Positions 14,541-22,399 are shown, numbered from the stretch's first letter. The stretch is DNA of 26,678 nucleotides from VFMC01 sp031400715 (GCA_031400715.1 JANNQK010000031.1:1-26678); one strand, 5' to 3'. Notes: generated by a model not told the origin, from the letters alone. Translations and numbers: made by a program.

Positions 14541-15767
14541 ATGAGTCGGGTCATCGATGCCATCAGCCCCGCGCGGCTGGGCTCGAGCTATCGGCGGTTG
14601 CTCGCGTCGTCGTGGATCACCAATCTCGGTGATGGGATCGGTCTGGCCGCCGGACCACTGCTCGTCGCGTCGCAGACCCGCGACCCGCTGCTGGTGGCGT
14701 TGGCGTCGTTGTTGCAGCGCCTTCCGTGGTTGCTGTTCGGTCTGCACGCAGGTGTCATCGCAGATCGTCACGATCGACGACTCATCGTCGCACTCGGCAA
14801 CATCGCCCGCGCCGGGGTGCTCGGCGTGGTCGTGGGCATGGTGGCGTTCGATGCGGTGAACGTCACGGTGGTGCTGGTCGCGATGTTCCTGCTGGGCGCG
14901 GCCGAGGTGTTCGTCGACACCACCGCCAACACCTTGCTGCCGATGATCGTGGCGCCCGACGATCTTGGTGTGGCCAACGCCCGGATCATGGGTGGTCAGA
15001 TCGTCGTCGACCGACTCGTCGGCCCTCCCATCGGTGCGTTCCTGTTCGCTGCCGGCATCGCCTGGCCCCTCGCTGCCCAGGTGGTGCTGTTCGTCGCCGG
15101 TGCCCTCGTGCTGGTGCGCATCCCGTTCCCGATTCCCGACCGCCGCGCGGGAGGACAGGCTGCCCGACATGAGATCGCAGACGGACTGAGGTGGTTGTGG
15201 AGCCACGGAGCGGTGCGCACCCTCACGCTCACCGTGGTGAGCTTCAACGTCACCTTCGGCGCCACGATGGCGGTGATGGTGCTGTACGTGAAGGAGCAGC
15301 TCGGTCTTGGCGACATCGGGTTCGGCGTGCTCACCACGATGAGCGCGCTCGGTGGGCTCGTCGGGTCGTGGGGCTATGGCTGGCTGCAACGTCGGGTCAG
15401 CCTGGCCAACATCATGCGCGGTGGATTGATCATCGAGACCGGCACCCACCTCACGCTCGCGCTCACCTCCACCGCAGTTGTCGCCGCCTCGGTGCTGTTC
15501 GTGTTCGGCATCCACGAAGCAGCGTGGGGCACGACGGCCGTGACGATCAGGCAGCGTGCTGTGCCGACGGAGTTGCAGGGTCGGGTGAGCGCGGCGTACA
15601 TGCTGGGTGTGTTCGGCGGGCTGGTGGCCGGTGCAGCGATCGGTGGGTTGATCGCCCGTGCACGAGGCGTCACCGACGTGTTCTGGTTCGCGTTCGTGGG
15701 CTCGGTGATCATCCTGATGCTGATCTGGCGGTCCCTCCAGCAGATCGCCCACGTCGAACCTGCGTGA
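14541..15767 (+). CDS. MFS transporter (EntS/MFS_3-like exporter)
   Basis: A 408-residue polytopic protein with about twelve hydrophobic helices and a central hydrophilic loop after helix 6 (IPDRRAGGQAARHEIADGLRWLWSH). The loop between helices 2 and 3 carries GVIADRHDRRLI, a form of the MFS motif GxxxDRxGRR, and MFLLGAAEVFVDTTANTLLPMIV is characteristic of the EntS-like/MFS_3 exporters. The tail RQRAVPTELQGRVSAAYMLGVFGG is also typical. It is likely a proton-driven efflux carrier in the cytoplasmic membrane; the cargo is unknown. The ATG at 14541 is preceded by TAGCCT rather than a Shine-Dalgarno sequence. Confidence 0.93.
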   Translation: MSRVIDAISPARLGSSYRRLLASSWITNLGDGIGLAAGPLLVASQTRDPLLVALASLLQRLPWLLFGLHAGVIADRHDRRLIVALGNIARAGVLGVVVGMVAFDAVNVTVVLVAMFLLGAAEVFVDTTANTLLPMIVAPDDLGVANARIMGGQIVVDRLVGPPIGAFLFAAGIAWPLAAQVVLFVAGALVLVRIPFPIPDRRAGGQAARHEIADGLRWLWSHGAVRTLTLTVVSFNVTFGATMAVMVLYVKEQLGLGDIGFGVLTTMSALGGLVGSWGYGWLQRRVSLANIMRGGLIIETGTHLTLALTSTAVVAASVLFVFGIHEAAWGTTAVTIRQRAVPTELQGRVSAAYMLGVFGGLVAGAAIGGLIARARGVTDVFWFAFVGSVIILMLIWRSLQQIAHVEPA

Positions 15768-15780
15768 TCTTCTGGATCAC
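15764..15780. repeat. Small inverted repeat at the MFS stop codon
   Basis: GTGATC (15764-15769) and GATCAC (15775-15780) can form a 6-bp stem with a 5-nt loop, with the TGA stop inside the stem. There is no T-run after it, so terminator function is weakly supported. Confidence 0.3.
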
Positions 15781-15813
15781 CTGCTTGGATCGGGCGGGCC
15801 GGCGGCGTGGCGT

Positions 15814-15819
15814 TAGGGT
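15814..15819 (+). promoter_or_regulatory. -10 box of the APH-like kinase gene
   Basis: TAGGGT ends 9 nt before the ATG at 15829, with no Shine-Dalgarno sequence between. Confidence 0.4.
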
Positions 15820-15828
15820 CGGCGATCG

Positions 15829-16896
15829 ATGAGCGACCGTGAACTTGCCCCCGACTTCCTGACTCCCACGTGGTTGGGTGACGTGCTCGGCCACCAGATC
15901 GTCGATTTCGACGTGCGGCGCATCGGTGACGGCCTGGTGGGCATGAACCTTCGACTTGCCATCGACTACGCCGATCCAGATGCGGCTGCGGCAGCGGAGG
16001 CGCCGTCCACCGTGGTCGCGAAGCTGCCGTCACCTGATCCCACCAGTCGGGCGACCGGCGTTGCGCTGCGCAACTACGAGCGCGAGGTGAAGTTCTACCG
16101 AGATCTTGCGGGCACGCTCGACATCCGCGTCGCCCGGTGCCATCACGCCACCTGGGACAAGGCGAGCGGCGACTTCGTGCTCGTGCTGGAAGACCTGGCG
16201 CCCGGTGAACAGGGCAACCAGCTCACCGGTTGCACGGTCGAGCAGGCTCGCACGGCCGTGATCGAGTTGGCCAGGTTGCACGGGCCGCGATGGGACGACC
16301 CGACCCTGCACGACGTCGAGTGGCTCGGCCGGCGCACCGGCCCCGATGACGCACAGATGCTGGCCGGCATGTGGTCGATGCTGTTGCCCGGGTTCATGGC
16401 CACCTACGCCAAGTACCTGACGACTGAGGCGCAAGAACTGGTCACCGGCTTCACGGCGCGCATCGGTGACTGGGTCGAGGGTCGCGACGGCGCGTGGACG
16501 GTCACCCACGGCGACTATCGGCTCGACAACCTCATGTTCGCATCGGCCGCCGGCGGGTACCCGCTCGCGACCGTCGACTGGCAGTCGCCGGGTCATGGTC
16601 AGTCCACGGGCGACGTGAGCTATTTCATGGGTGCAGGGTTGGTGCCGGAGCAACGCCGCGAGGTCGAGCGCGACATGGTGAGCGGCTACGGCGAGGCGCT
16701 GTCCGGCTATGGCGTCGACCTCGATGAGGCCTGGCTGTGGAGGCACTACTGCCGCGACGCCTACGCCGGGGTGATCATGAGCGTGGTCGCCTCCCAGATC
16801 GTGGCGACCACCGACCGCAGCGAGGCGTTGTTCGCCACGATGGCCACTCGTCACACGCAGCACGCGCTCGACCTGCACGCCGCCTCGCTGCTCTGA
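15829..16896 (+). CDS. Aminoglycoside phosphotransferase-like (APH/CHK) kinase
   Basis: A 355-residue protein with the protein-kinase-like fold. Lys65 (VVAKLPS) is the ATP lysine, Glu84/86 lie in the following helix (RNYEREVKFY), the catalytic loop is THGDYRLDNLMF (His227, Asp229, Asn234) and the metal Asp250 is in TVDWQSPGHG. This family phosphorylates small-molecule hydroxyl groups, and actinobacteria hold many copies of unknown substrate; drug resistance should not be assumed. The ATG at 15829 fits the length of the family and the upstream TAGGGT box. The neighbours give no pathway. Confidence 0.88.
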   Translation: MSDRELAPDFLTPTWLGDVLGHQIVDFDVRRIGDGLVGMNLRLAIDYADPDAAAAAEAPSTVVAKLPSPDPTSRATGVALRNYEREVKFYRDLAGTLDIRVARCHHATWDKASGDFVLVLEDLAPGEQGNQLTGCTVEQARTAVIELARLHGPRWDDPTLHDVEWLGRRTGPDDAQMLAGMWSMLLPGFMATYAKYLTTEAQELVTGFTARIGDWVEGRDGAWTVTHGDYRLDNLMFASAAGGYPLATVDWQSPGHGQSTGDVSYFMGAGLVPEQRREVERDMVSGYGEALSGYGVDLDEAWLWRHYCRDAYAGVIMSVVASQIVATTDRSEALFATMATRHTQHALDLHAASLL

Positions 16897-16921
16897 CCGA
16901 CCGCTCCATCACGCGCGCCAT

Positions 16922-16951
16922 CACGCACTCGACGGCCACGCACTCGACGGC
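16922..16951. repeat. Perfect 15-bp tandem duplication upstream of DUF4262 gene
   Basis: CACGCACTCGACGGC occurs twice head to tail, followed by CACG. It ends 7 bp before the -10 box (16959), placing it across the -35 region. Confidence 0.85.
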
Positions 16952-16958
16952 CACGTTC

Positions 16959-16964
16959 TATCGT
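16959..16964 (+). promoter_or_regulatory. -10 box of the DUF4262 gene
   Basis: TATCGT ends 7 nt before the ATG at 16972. No Shine-Dalgarno sequence is present. Confidence 0.45.
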
Positions 16965-16971
16965 CGTCGCC

Positions 16972-17460
16972 ATGTCGCACGAGCTGCCCGACTTCCACAT
17001 CCCGCACGCGGAGAAGATCGAGTGGATGATCGAGACCAACGGCTGGGCCCTCGAGCCGGTGCTGCCCCGCTCCGACGTCGACCCTCCCGAACCTGCCTAC
17101 GCCTACACGATCGGCTTTCCCGCAGCCTTCGGTTTCCCGGAGGTGCTGCTGTTCGGTCTCACGCCGGTCGCCAGCAACGGTCTGGTCAGCCTGGTTGCCG
17201 ACATGTTGCGCGGCGGCACGGAGATCCCACTCGGAACCGAGTTGGTGGGCCTGTTCGACAACGACCTGAGGTGTGTGTTCGCACCGGTCGACCTCGAGGA
17301 GTGGGGCGGCTTCACGCAGGTCGCGACCGCCTGGTACCGGGGTGCCGACTACGAGGTGGTGCAGCTGTTGTGGCCCGATCGGAACGGCTTCTTGCCCAAC
17401 GAGGTCGGCTACGACCAGCGGATGGTGCTGGCACAACCGGTGATCGGGGTGATCGGCTGA
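16972..17460 (+). CDS. DUF4262 domain protein
   Basis: A 162-residue soluble protein. IEWMIETNGWALEPV, YAYTIGFPAAFGFPEVLLFGL and a late GADYEVVQLLWPDRNGFLP match the pattern of DUF4262, a family common in actinobacteria and proteobacteria with no known function; the conserved YTIGF...PE(V/L)L block is its hallmark. No signal peptide or membrane helix is seen. The start is set by the TATCGT box and the conserved N-terminus. It is convergent with the deacetylase gene; the 61-bp gap shows no clear terminator. Confidence 0.85.
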   Translation: MSHELPDFHIPHAEKIEWMIETNGWALEPVLPRSDVDPPEPAYAYTIGFPAAFGFPEVLLFGLTPVASNGLVSLVADMLRGGTEIPLGTELVGLFDNDLRCVFAPVDLEEWGGFTQVATAWYRGADYEVVQLLWPDRNGFLPNEVGYDQRMVLAQPVIGVIG

Positions 17461-17521
17461 CCTCTGAGCCCCGTCCTCTGGCGCTGGCCTTCGTGCGATC
17501 GAGGGCTTCGGCGAGGCGCGA

Positions 17522-18358
17522 TCAGCCCTGAGGCCCGTAGGTGTCGATCAGGTCGGTGGTGGTGGTGAACCGGTAGCCGTCGGCGAGATAACGCTCGATC
17601 ACCGCTGGCAGTGCGTCGATCTCGGTGCGTCGTGCCAGCATCAGCTCGTGGTCGGGTCCGCTGCGATCGAACGCAGAACGACCGATGCCGTCGTGGAAGA
17701 TCACGATCGCCCCGTCGTGGATCGCCTCGAGGTAGTTGGTCCGCACACCGTCGACGTCGTCGATCGCGGTGACGATGCCTGGGTCGCGGCTCACCGACCA
17801 CAGCGCGACGTCATGGCCGAGATCGGTGGCCGCCCGAAGGACCGAGCCGGTGACATGGCCCTTCACCGGGCGGAACCACCGTGGCCGTTCGCCGGTGACG
17901 GCCGCGACTGCGTCGGCGCCGCGCTCGATCGATGCGCGCACCTCGGCCGGCGACTGGATGGCTGCGCTGAAGTGATCGAAGGTGTGGTTCGCCACCTCGT
18001 GGCCCGCCTCGATCAGCTGTCGCACCGTGTCGGGCCGGCGCTCCACCAACTCACCGATCACGAAGAACGTGGCCGGCACGCCGTACCGGTCGAGGATGTC
18101 GATCACCTCCGGGGTGAACTGCTTCGTGGGCCCGTCGTCGAACGTGAGCGCCAACACCTTCTCACCCTGTGGGTCGACGCTCCACCACACGTTCACCCCG
18201 CCTCGGGTCTGGCCGGCTGCAACGGTGTGGGCGTAGTCTCCCGCGAGCAGGGTCGACCCCAGATGATGCCCGAGTGCATAGGTGCCGACCGGCGCGGCCA
18301 CCGCGGCCACACCTGCGCTGCCGAGCCCTGCCCGTCGGAGGAAGGTGCGACGGTCCAC
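17522..18358 (-). CDS. Tat-exported polysaccharide deacetylase
   Basis: A 278-residue NodB-domain enzyme of carbohydrate esterase family 4. The N-terminus has a twin-arginine leader (DRRTFLRRAGLG followed by a hydrophobic stretch to about residue 30), so it is exported folded. The NodB motifs are LTFDDGP (Asp74 base, Asp75 zinc), NHTFDH (His125 and His129 zinc), WFRPVKG (162-167) and IFHDG (His212). It probably removes acetyl groups from peptidoglycan or another cell-wall glycan; the substrate is not certain. The GTG at 18358 begins right at the Tat motif. Its -10 box TAGGCT shares bases with the TAG stop of the upstream gene. Confidence 0.93.
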   Translation of the reverse strand: MDRRTFLRRAGLGSAGVAAVAAPVGTYALGHHLGSTLLAGDYAHTVAAGQTRGGVNVWWSVDPQGEKVLALTFDDGPTKQFTPEVIDILDRYGVPATFFVIGELVERRPDTVRQLIEAGHEVANHTFDHFSAAIQSPAEVRASIERGADAVAAVTGERPRWFRPVKGHVTGSVLRAATDLGHDVALWSVSRDPGIVTAIDDVDGVRTNYLEAIHDGAIVIFHDGIGRSAFDRSGPDHELMLARRTEIDALPAVIERYLADGYRFTTTTDLIDTYGPQG

Positions 18359-18366
18359 GGCGAAGG

Positions 18367-18372
18367 AGCCTA
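18367..18372 (-). promoter_or_regulatory. -10 box of the deacetylase gene, overlapping the upstream stop codon
   Basis: TAGGCT on the minus strand ends 8 nt before the GTG at 18358. Its first three bases are the TAG stop codon of the 86-residue gene upstream. Confidence 0.4.
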
Positions 18373-18630
18373 CGAGCCGTCCGAGCCCGCAGCGGACACG
18401 AAGGTCCTCAGCTCGTTGAGCTCTCGCACCAACGCATCGAGGGCGTCGATCTCGCCGGCCATCAGCCGGGCGCGCCGTTCGATGTCGAACGACGCCAGCT
18501 CGACCAGCGTGCGAAAGTCGGTGCCCGGCTGCTCGAGCACCGTTTGCATCGCGAGAGTCACGGCGGCGATGGGGTCGCTGTCGTACAGCGCCAACATCGC
18601 TTCGACGTCGCGCTTTCGGAGCCGGGCCAC
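18370..18630 (-). CDS. Small helical protein of unknown function
   Basis: An 86-residue protein I do not recognise. It is predicted to be largely helical (VARLRKRDVEAMLALYDSD, then long Ala/Leu/Glu/Arg-rich segments), has no signal peptide, membrane helix or Cys, and ends in a short Gly/Ser tail. The GTG at 18630 is taken because CACACT ends 6 nt upstream, matching the other leaderless starts, and the open frame upstream reads as antisense-type Arg/Pro-rich sequence. It lies 11 bp before the deacetylase start and may be co-expressed with it. Confidence 0.6.
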   Translation of the reverse strand: MARLRKRDVEAMLALYDSDPIAAVTLAMQTVLEQPGTDFRTLVELASFDIERRARLMAGEIDALDALVRELNELRTFVSAAGSDGS

Positions 18631-18725
18631 GTGGGCAGTGTGCCAGGGGCACGTGCGCCACGAGCGGCAGGGCGAGGCGCCGTGTGCGACACGCCGGGCC
18701 AGCCGCACGCGACACCGGGGATGCA

Positions 18726-19949
18726 TCACGCGATGGCGAGTCGCTGACGATCCTCCACGACGTGCGGCGCCCGGTGGTCGCCGAGCAGGTCGAGGAACGG
18801 CACCGCGTCGAATGCCTCCGGTCCCAGCACACCGCTGCCCGACCAGGTGCCGTGCGCCAGGAGTTCCACCGCCACCACCGGGTGCACAGCCGTCTGCCAC
18901 ACGACGGCCTGATGGCCGTACTCGCGCATCGTCCACTCGTTGTCGACGATCTGGTAGACGTACGTCTCGCGGGCCGAGCCGTCCTTGTCGAGACCGCGCA
19001 CCAACGAACCCGCACAGGTGCGGCCCCGCATCCGGTCGCCCAGCTCGGCCGGATTGGGCAGCACGGCGGCGACGAGATCTCGTGGCGACACGTCGACGCC
19101 GCGCACGTTCACGGGCCTGGTGCTGTCGAGGCCCAGCTTGCGCAGCGTCGCCAGCACATCGAGGAACTCGTCGCCGAGGCCGTACTTGAACGTGACCCGA
19201 CCGACGTCGAGCCACCGTGGCATCAAGATCACTTCTTCGTGTTCCACGTTGACGCATCCGAGCGGACCGATGCCTTCAGGGAAGACGAACGTCTCGGGTT
19301 CGCTGAACGGTTCGGTGGTGAACCAGCCGCGATCGCGTTCGTACACGATCGGCGGGTTGAGGCACTCCTCGATCGTCGTCCAGATCGAGAACGTGGGGGC
19401 GAAGGCGAAGCCGTCGATCACCAGATCGCTCCCGTCGCGCACGCCGATCTCGTCGATCTGGCTGAAGAGATGATCGGAAGCGAACCGGGCAGCGACATCG
19501 GAGAAACCCGGCTCGACGCCCATGCCCACGAGCGCGAGTTGGCCGCGTTCGACCCACTGGTCGGCGACCGCGAACTGGGCGTCGCCGAGCATCACGCCGG
19601 TCTGGTTGTAGGGGTCGGTGGGATGCGGGCTCGACATGTGCATCGCCATGTCGAGGTAGTGACAACCCGCTTCGAACGCGGCGTCGAAGATCGGTGGGTT
19701 GAGTCGGGGGTCGCAGGCGTTGACGATCACGTCGGCTCGGCACGAACGAGCGAGCTCGACGATGTCGGCTCGGTCGGATGCATCGACTTTCGTGGACACC
19801 ACACGCGTCGACCGTGCGGTGGCTGCCGCCCGGGCGGCGCGAGCACCATCGATGTCGGCGACCACGATCTGTTCGAACACGTCACGACGTGCAGCAATGG
19901 AGGCGAACGCCGCTCCAACGCCGCCGGAACCCACCACGAGGACTCTCAT
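18726..19949 (-). CDS. Saccharopine dehydrogenase-like oxidoreductase
   Basis: A 407-residue protein with N-terminal Rossmann domain MRVLVVGSGGVGAAFASIAA (GSGGVG at 7-12), DPRLNPPIFDAAFEAGCHYLDMA, and the downstream GVEPGFSDVAARFASDH typical of saccharopine dehydrogenase and carboxynorspermidine synthase relatives. These act on imine links between an amino acid or amine and an oxo acid with NAD(P)H. The full C-terminal substrate domain is present. Neither lysine nor polyamine genes are adjacent, so the precise reaction is open. TAGGGT ends 6 nt before the ATG at 19949, and a 16-bp palindrome covers the -35 region. Confidence 0.9.
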   Translation of the reverse strand: MRVLVVGSGGVGAAFASIAARRDVFEQIVVADIDGARAARAAATARSTRVVSTKVDASDRADIVELARSCRADVIVNACDPRLNPPIFDAAFEAGCHYLDMAMHMSSPHPTDPYNQTGVMLGDAQFAVADQWVERGQLALVGMGVEPGFSDVAARFASDHLFSQIDEIGVRDGSDLVIDGFAFAPTFSIWTTIEECLNPPIVYERDRGWFTTEPFSEPETFVFPEGIGPLGCVNVEHEEVILMPRWLDVGRVTFKYGLGDEFLDVLATLRKLGLDSTRPVNVRGVDVSPRDLVAAVLPNPAELGDRMRGRTCAGSLVRGLDKDGSARETYVYQIVDNEWTMREYGHQAVVWQTAVHPVVAVELLAHGTWSGSGVLGPEAFDAVPFLDLLGDHRAPHVVEDRQRLAIA

Positions 19950-19955
19950 CGCGGC

Positions 19956-19961
19956 ACCCTA
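19956..19961 (-). promoter_or_regulatory. -10 box of the saccharopine dehydrogenase-like gene
   Basis: TAGGGT on the minus strand, 6 nt before the ATG at 19949. A CTGACT -35 candidate with an 18-bp spacer lies inside the palindrome at 19970-19985. Confidence 0.5.
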
Positions 19962-19969
19962 GCATTCCG

Positions 19970-19985
19970 CTGACTGGCCAGTCAG
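19970..19985. promoter_or_regulatory. Perfect 16-bp palindrome, operator candidate
   Basis: CTGACTGGCCAGTCAG is its own reverse complement and covers the -35 region of the saccharopine dehydrogenase-like gene. Twelve of 16 bases match the inverted repeat at 20605-20620. The form suits a dimeric repressor such as a TetR-family protein. Confidence 0.55.
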
Positions 19986-19992
19986 TCGAACT

Positions 19993-20008
19993 GACCGATG
20001 AATCGGTC
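19993..20008. promoter_or_regulatory. Second inverted repeat downstream of the SET gene
   Basis: GACCGAT and ATCGGTC flank a 2-bp centre. It lies between the SET gene stop and the palindrome at 19970. It could be a second operator or an RNA hairpin at the end of the SET gene mRNA; no T-run follows on the minus strand. Confidence 0.4.
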
Positions 20009-20016
20009 GTGTCGTG

Positions 20017-20547
20017 TCAGAGCGCGAACGCGCGCCGTTCCGCTCCGGTGGACACCAACTTCGAGATGCGTCGTGCCAGGTAGGGGCTGAAATGGCCGCG
20101 ATACCGCACCTGCAGCTCGGGGAGTGCCCAGTCGCGTCCGGTGACTGACCCGCGGCACAGTGACGAGCCGCAACGGCACGCGAAGGCGTCGTAGTCGTCG
20201 CCGTCGGTCATCGCGAAGTCGTAGGTGAGCTGCTCGCCTGCTGCGATGTCGCGCAGCGCCACCAGCAGCATGCCGCCGCTCATGCCGCAGTTCGGCTCGC
20301 ACGAGTGGACGATGTGGTCGACCGGCTCGACGAGCTCGCCGCCGACGAGGAACAGATCGTCGTCGAGCTGCACGGCGCGGCGCTGACGTTCGTCGTCGAA
20401 GGAAGCGAACGCCTGGCGGTCCACACACGTGCCGCCGAAGGCGCCGACGGTCTCACCCGCCGCGATCGGTTCGGTGGCAACGGACATCAGACCGGTCAGC
20501 GCATCGGCCGTTGCCTTCGCCTTGGGGGTGTGGAAGCTCGTCGACAT
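20017..20547 (-). CDS. Bacterial SET-domain protein (putative lysine methyltransferase)
   Basis: A 176-residue protein consisting almost only of a SET domain. Visible are HSCEPNC (81-87), VALRDIAAGEQLTYDFA (96-112, Tyr109 at the active site) and a post-SET-like cluster C124-x-C126-x4-C131 that with Cys83 could bind zinc. The usual Asn of the NHSC motif is Val80, which removes a SAM contact. SET enzymes methylate protein lysines; bacterial members are few and substrates are mostly unknown. The ATG at 20547 has GAGACT ending 6 nt upstream. It is divergent from the acyl-CoA synthetase gene, and operator-like palindromes lie on both sides of it. Confidence 0.88.
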   Translation of the reverse strand: MSTSFHTPKAKATADALTGLMSVATEPIAAGETVGAFGGTCVDRQAFASFDDERQRRAVQLDDDLFLVGGELVEPVDHIVHSCEPNCGMSGGMLLVALRDIAAGEQLTYDFAMTDGDDYDAFACRCGSSLCRGSVTGRDWALPELQVRYRGHFSPYLARRISKLVSTGAERRAFAL

Positions 20548-20586
20548 ATCTCCAGTCTCGACCCCGCCTGGTCGCCTTTGCTACTC

Positions 20587-20643
20587 GCTGATGCATCAGC
20601 CCGTCTGACTCATCCGTCAGTCTGACTGCCCGATGGATCAGTC
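20587..20643. promoter_or_regulatory. Cluster of CTGA/TCAG palindromes between SET and acyl-CoA synthetase genes
   Basis: GCTGATGCATCAGC (20587-20600) is a perfect 14-bp palindrome. CTGACTCATCCGTCAG (20605-20620) has 5-bp arms and matches 12 of 16 bases of the palindrome at 19970. CAGTCTGACTG (20618-20628) is an 11-bp odd palindrome, and a GACTG...CAGTC pair spans 20624-20643. The cluster sits between the two divergent promoters. Confidence 0.55.
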
Positions 20644-20692
20644 GCCGTCCACAGCACCGTGATCCGAGTGTCGGCTCCGCGTCCGACTTCGC

Positions 20693-20698
20693 TACGGT
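20693..20698 (+). promoter_or_regulatory. -10 box of the acyl-CoA synthetase operon
   Basis: TACGGT lies 42 nt before the ATG at 20741, which would give a leader of about 36 nt carrying the Shine-Dalgarno site GGGGGAA. Confidence 0.4.
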
Positions 20699-20740
20699 TC
20701 GCCACACCGGTCGGGGACCGGGACGATGATGGGGGAAACG

Positions 20741-22399
20741 ATGACCGACGCACTCGCGCCAGCCACGAACTGGAACTTCGCCGACCTGTACGAGGCCGTC
20801 GCAGCCGCCGTGCCCGATCGCCCGTGCCAGATCCAGGGCGACCGGGTGATCACCTGGGGCGAGTTCGAGCGCCGTACGGCAGCTCTCGCCGCCGATCTCG
20901 TGGCCGCCGGCATCGGCCAGGGCGCGAAGGTCGCGATCTACCTCTACAACGGCCCTGAGTACATGGAGACGATGGCCGCCGCCTTCAAGGTGGCGATGGC
21001 GCCGGTGAACACCAACTACCGCTACGGCGCCGACGAGATCGTCTACCTGTTCGAGAACGCCGACGCAGAAGCGGTCGTGTTCCACGCCTGCTTCACCGAA
21101 CTGGTCGAGAGCGTGCGTGGCCGACTGCCGATGGTGAAGCGCTGGTACGTGGTGGCCGACGAGACCGGCAGCGGACCCAGTTGGGCGGCGGCATACGAAG
21201 ACGTCGTCACGTCGGGTGCCACGCCCGATGTGTCGTGGCCGCGCAGCGGCGACGATCTGCTCCTGCTCTACACAGGCGGCACGACGGGCATGCCGAAGGG
21301 CGTCATGTGGCGCCAGGACGACTTGTTCAACGTGCTCGGCGGAGGTGGCAACGCGGTGATGGGCGTGCCCGCCGCCAGTGGTGTCGCCGAGGTGATCGAG
21401 CGTGTCACGGCGGCACCCGCCGGAGCGATGATGCTCACCGCTGCACCGCTCATGCACGGTACGGGTCAGTTCTCGGCGCTGAACGCGATGTCGCTCGGAG
21501 GGTGCATCGTCACCCTCGTCAACCACAAGTTCGACGTGTCCGAGCTGTTCCGCACGGTCGAAGCCCTGAAGGTCACCAACCTGATCATCGTCGGCCAGGC
21601 CTTCGCCGGTCCGATGCTCGATCAACTCGAGGAGGATCCGGGCCGGTTCGACACCTCGAGTCTGGCGCTCGTCGTGTCGTCGGGAGTGATGTGGAGCCAG
21701 GAGAACAAGGCGGGTCTGCTGAAGCACATCCCACAGGTGTTGCTGTTCGATTCGTTCGGTTCGTCGGAGGCTGTCGGCATGGGTGGCAGCGTGAGCGCAG
21801 CAGGCGCGGCGGAGCAGACCGCGAAGTTCGCGATCGGAGCGAGCTGCTCGGTCTTCACCGACGACGGTCGTCGGGTCGAGCCCGGTTCGGGCGAGCAGGG
21901 CATGGTGGCGGTGGGCGGCTTCATCCCGCTCGGCTACTACAAGGACGAGGCGAAGACCGTCTCGACGTTCCGCACGTTCGAGGGTCGTCGCTGGAGCGTG
22001 CCCGGCGACTTCGCCGAGGTGAACGAAGACGGCAGCCTGAAGCTGCTGGGGCGCGGATCGGTGTGCATCAACACCGGTGGCGAGAAGGTGTTCCCCGAGG
22101 AGGTGGAGGAGGCCCTCAAGACCCATCCCGGCGTGCGCGACGCGGTGGCGGTCGGGCTGCCCGATCCCCGCTTCGGCGAGACGATCTGTGCCGTGGTCGA
22201 GCCGCAGGAGGGCAAGGAGACACCGACGCTCGAGGAGTTGAGTGCTCACGTGAAGCAACACCTCGCCGCGTACAAGGCGCCGCGCAACCTCGTCATCGTC
22301 GACTCGATCCGGCGCGCGCCGAACGGCAAGGTGGACTACAAGCGGCTGAAGGGTGTCGCCATCGACACGGTGGGGGCCACACAGGGCATCGGTCAGTGA
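20741..22399 (+). CDS. Acyl-CoA synthetase (AMP-dependent, FadD-like)
   Basis: A 552-residue ANL-superfamily ligase that activates a carboxylic acid to its CoA thioester through an acyl-adenylate. The P-loop is YTGGTTGMPKG (177-187), the adenine-binding region is LLFDSFGSSEAVGMGG, and the hinge and C-terminal domain have GEKVFPEEVEEAL and the catalytic Lys530 in PNGK. The family resembles actinobacterial FadD ligases for medium or long chain, branched or sterol-side-chain acids; the chain length is not readable. The ATG at 20741 is chosen over those at 20726 and 20729 because GGGGGAA sits at Shine-Dalgarno distance. The stop overlaps the GTG of the next gene. Confidence 0.94.
   Translation: MTDALAPATNWNFADLYEAVAAAVPDRPCQIQGDRVITWGEFERRTAALAADLVAAGIGQGAKVAIYLYNGPEYMETMAAAFKVAMAPVNTNYRYGADEIVYLFENADAEAVVFHACFTELVESVRGRLPMVKRWYVVADETGSGPSWAAAYEDVVTSGATPDVSWPRSGDDLLLLYTGGTTGMPKGVMWRQDDLFNVLGGGGNAVMGVPAASGVAEVIERVTAAPAGAMMLTAAPLMHGTGQFSALNAMSLGGCIVTLVNHKFDVSELFRTVEALKVTNLIIVGQAFAGPMLDQLEEDPGRFDTSSLALVVSSGVMWSQENKAGLLKHIPQVLLFDSFGSSEAVGMGGSVSAAGAAEQTAKFAIGASCSVFTDDGRRVEPGSGEQGMVAVGGFIPLGYYKDEAKTVSTFRTFEGRRWSVPGDFAEVNEDGSLKLLGRGSVCINTGGEKVFPEEVEEALKTHPGVRDAVAVGLPDPRFGETICAVVEPQEGKETPTLEELSAHVKQHLAAYKAPRNLVIVDSIRRAPNGKVDYKRLKGVAIDTVGATQGIGQ

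Noticed and set aside
14499..15752. Minus-strand frame of 417 codons opposite the MFS transporter
   Set aside because: It is His/Asp/Gln-rich with no hydrophobic pattern, while the plus frame has twelve membrane helices.
15829..16896. APH-like kinase as an antibiotic resistance gene
   Set aside because: Only the general kinase motifs are visible; the family has many members with other substrates and the context shows no resistance cluster.
20453..22261. Long minus-strand frame of 602 codons opposite the acyl-CoA synthetase
   Set aside because: High-GC shadow frame; the plus strand carries the complete ANL ligase motifs.
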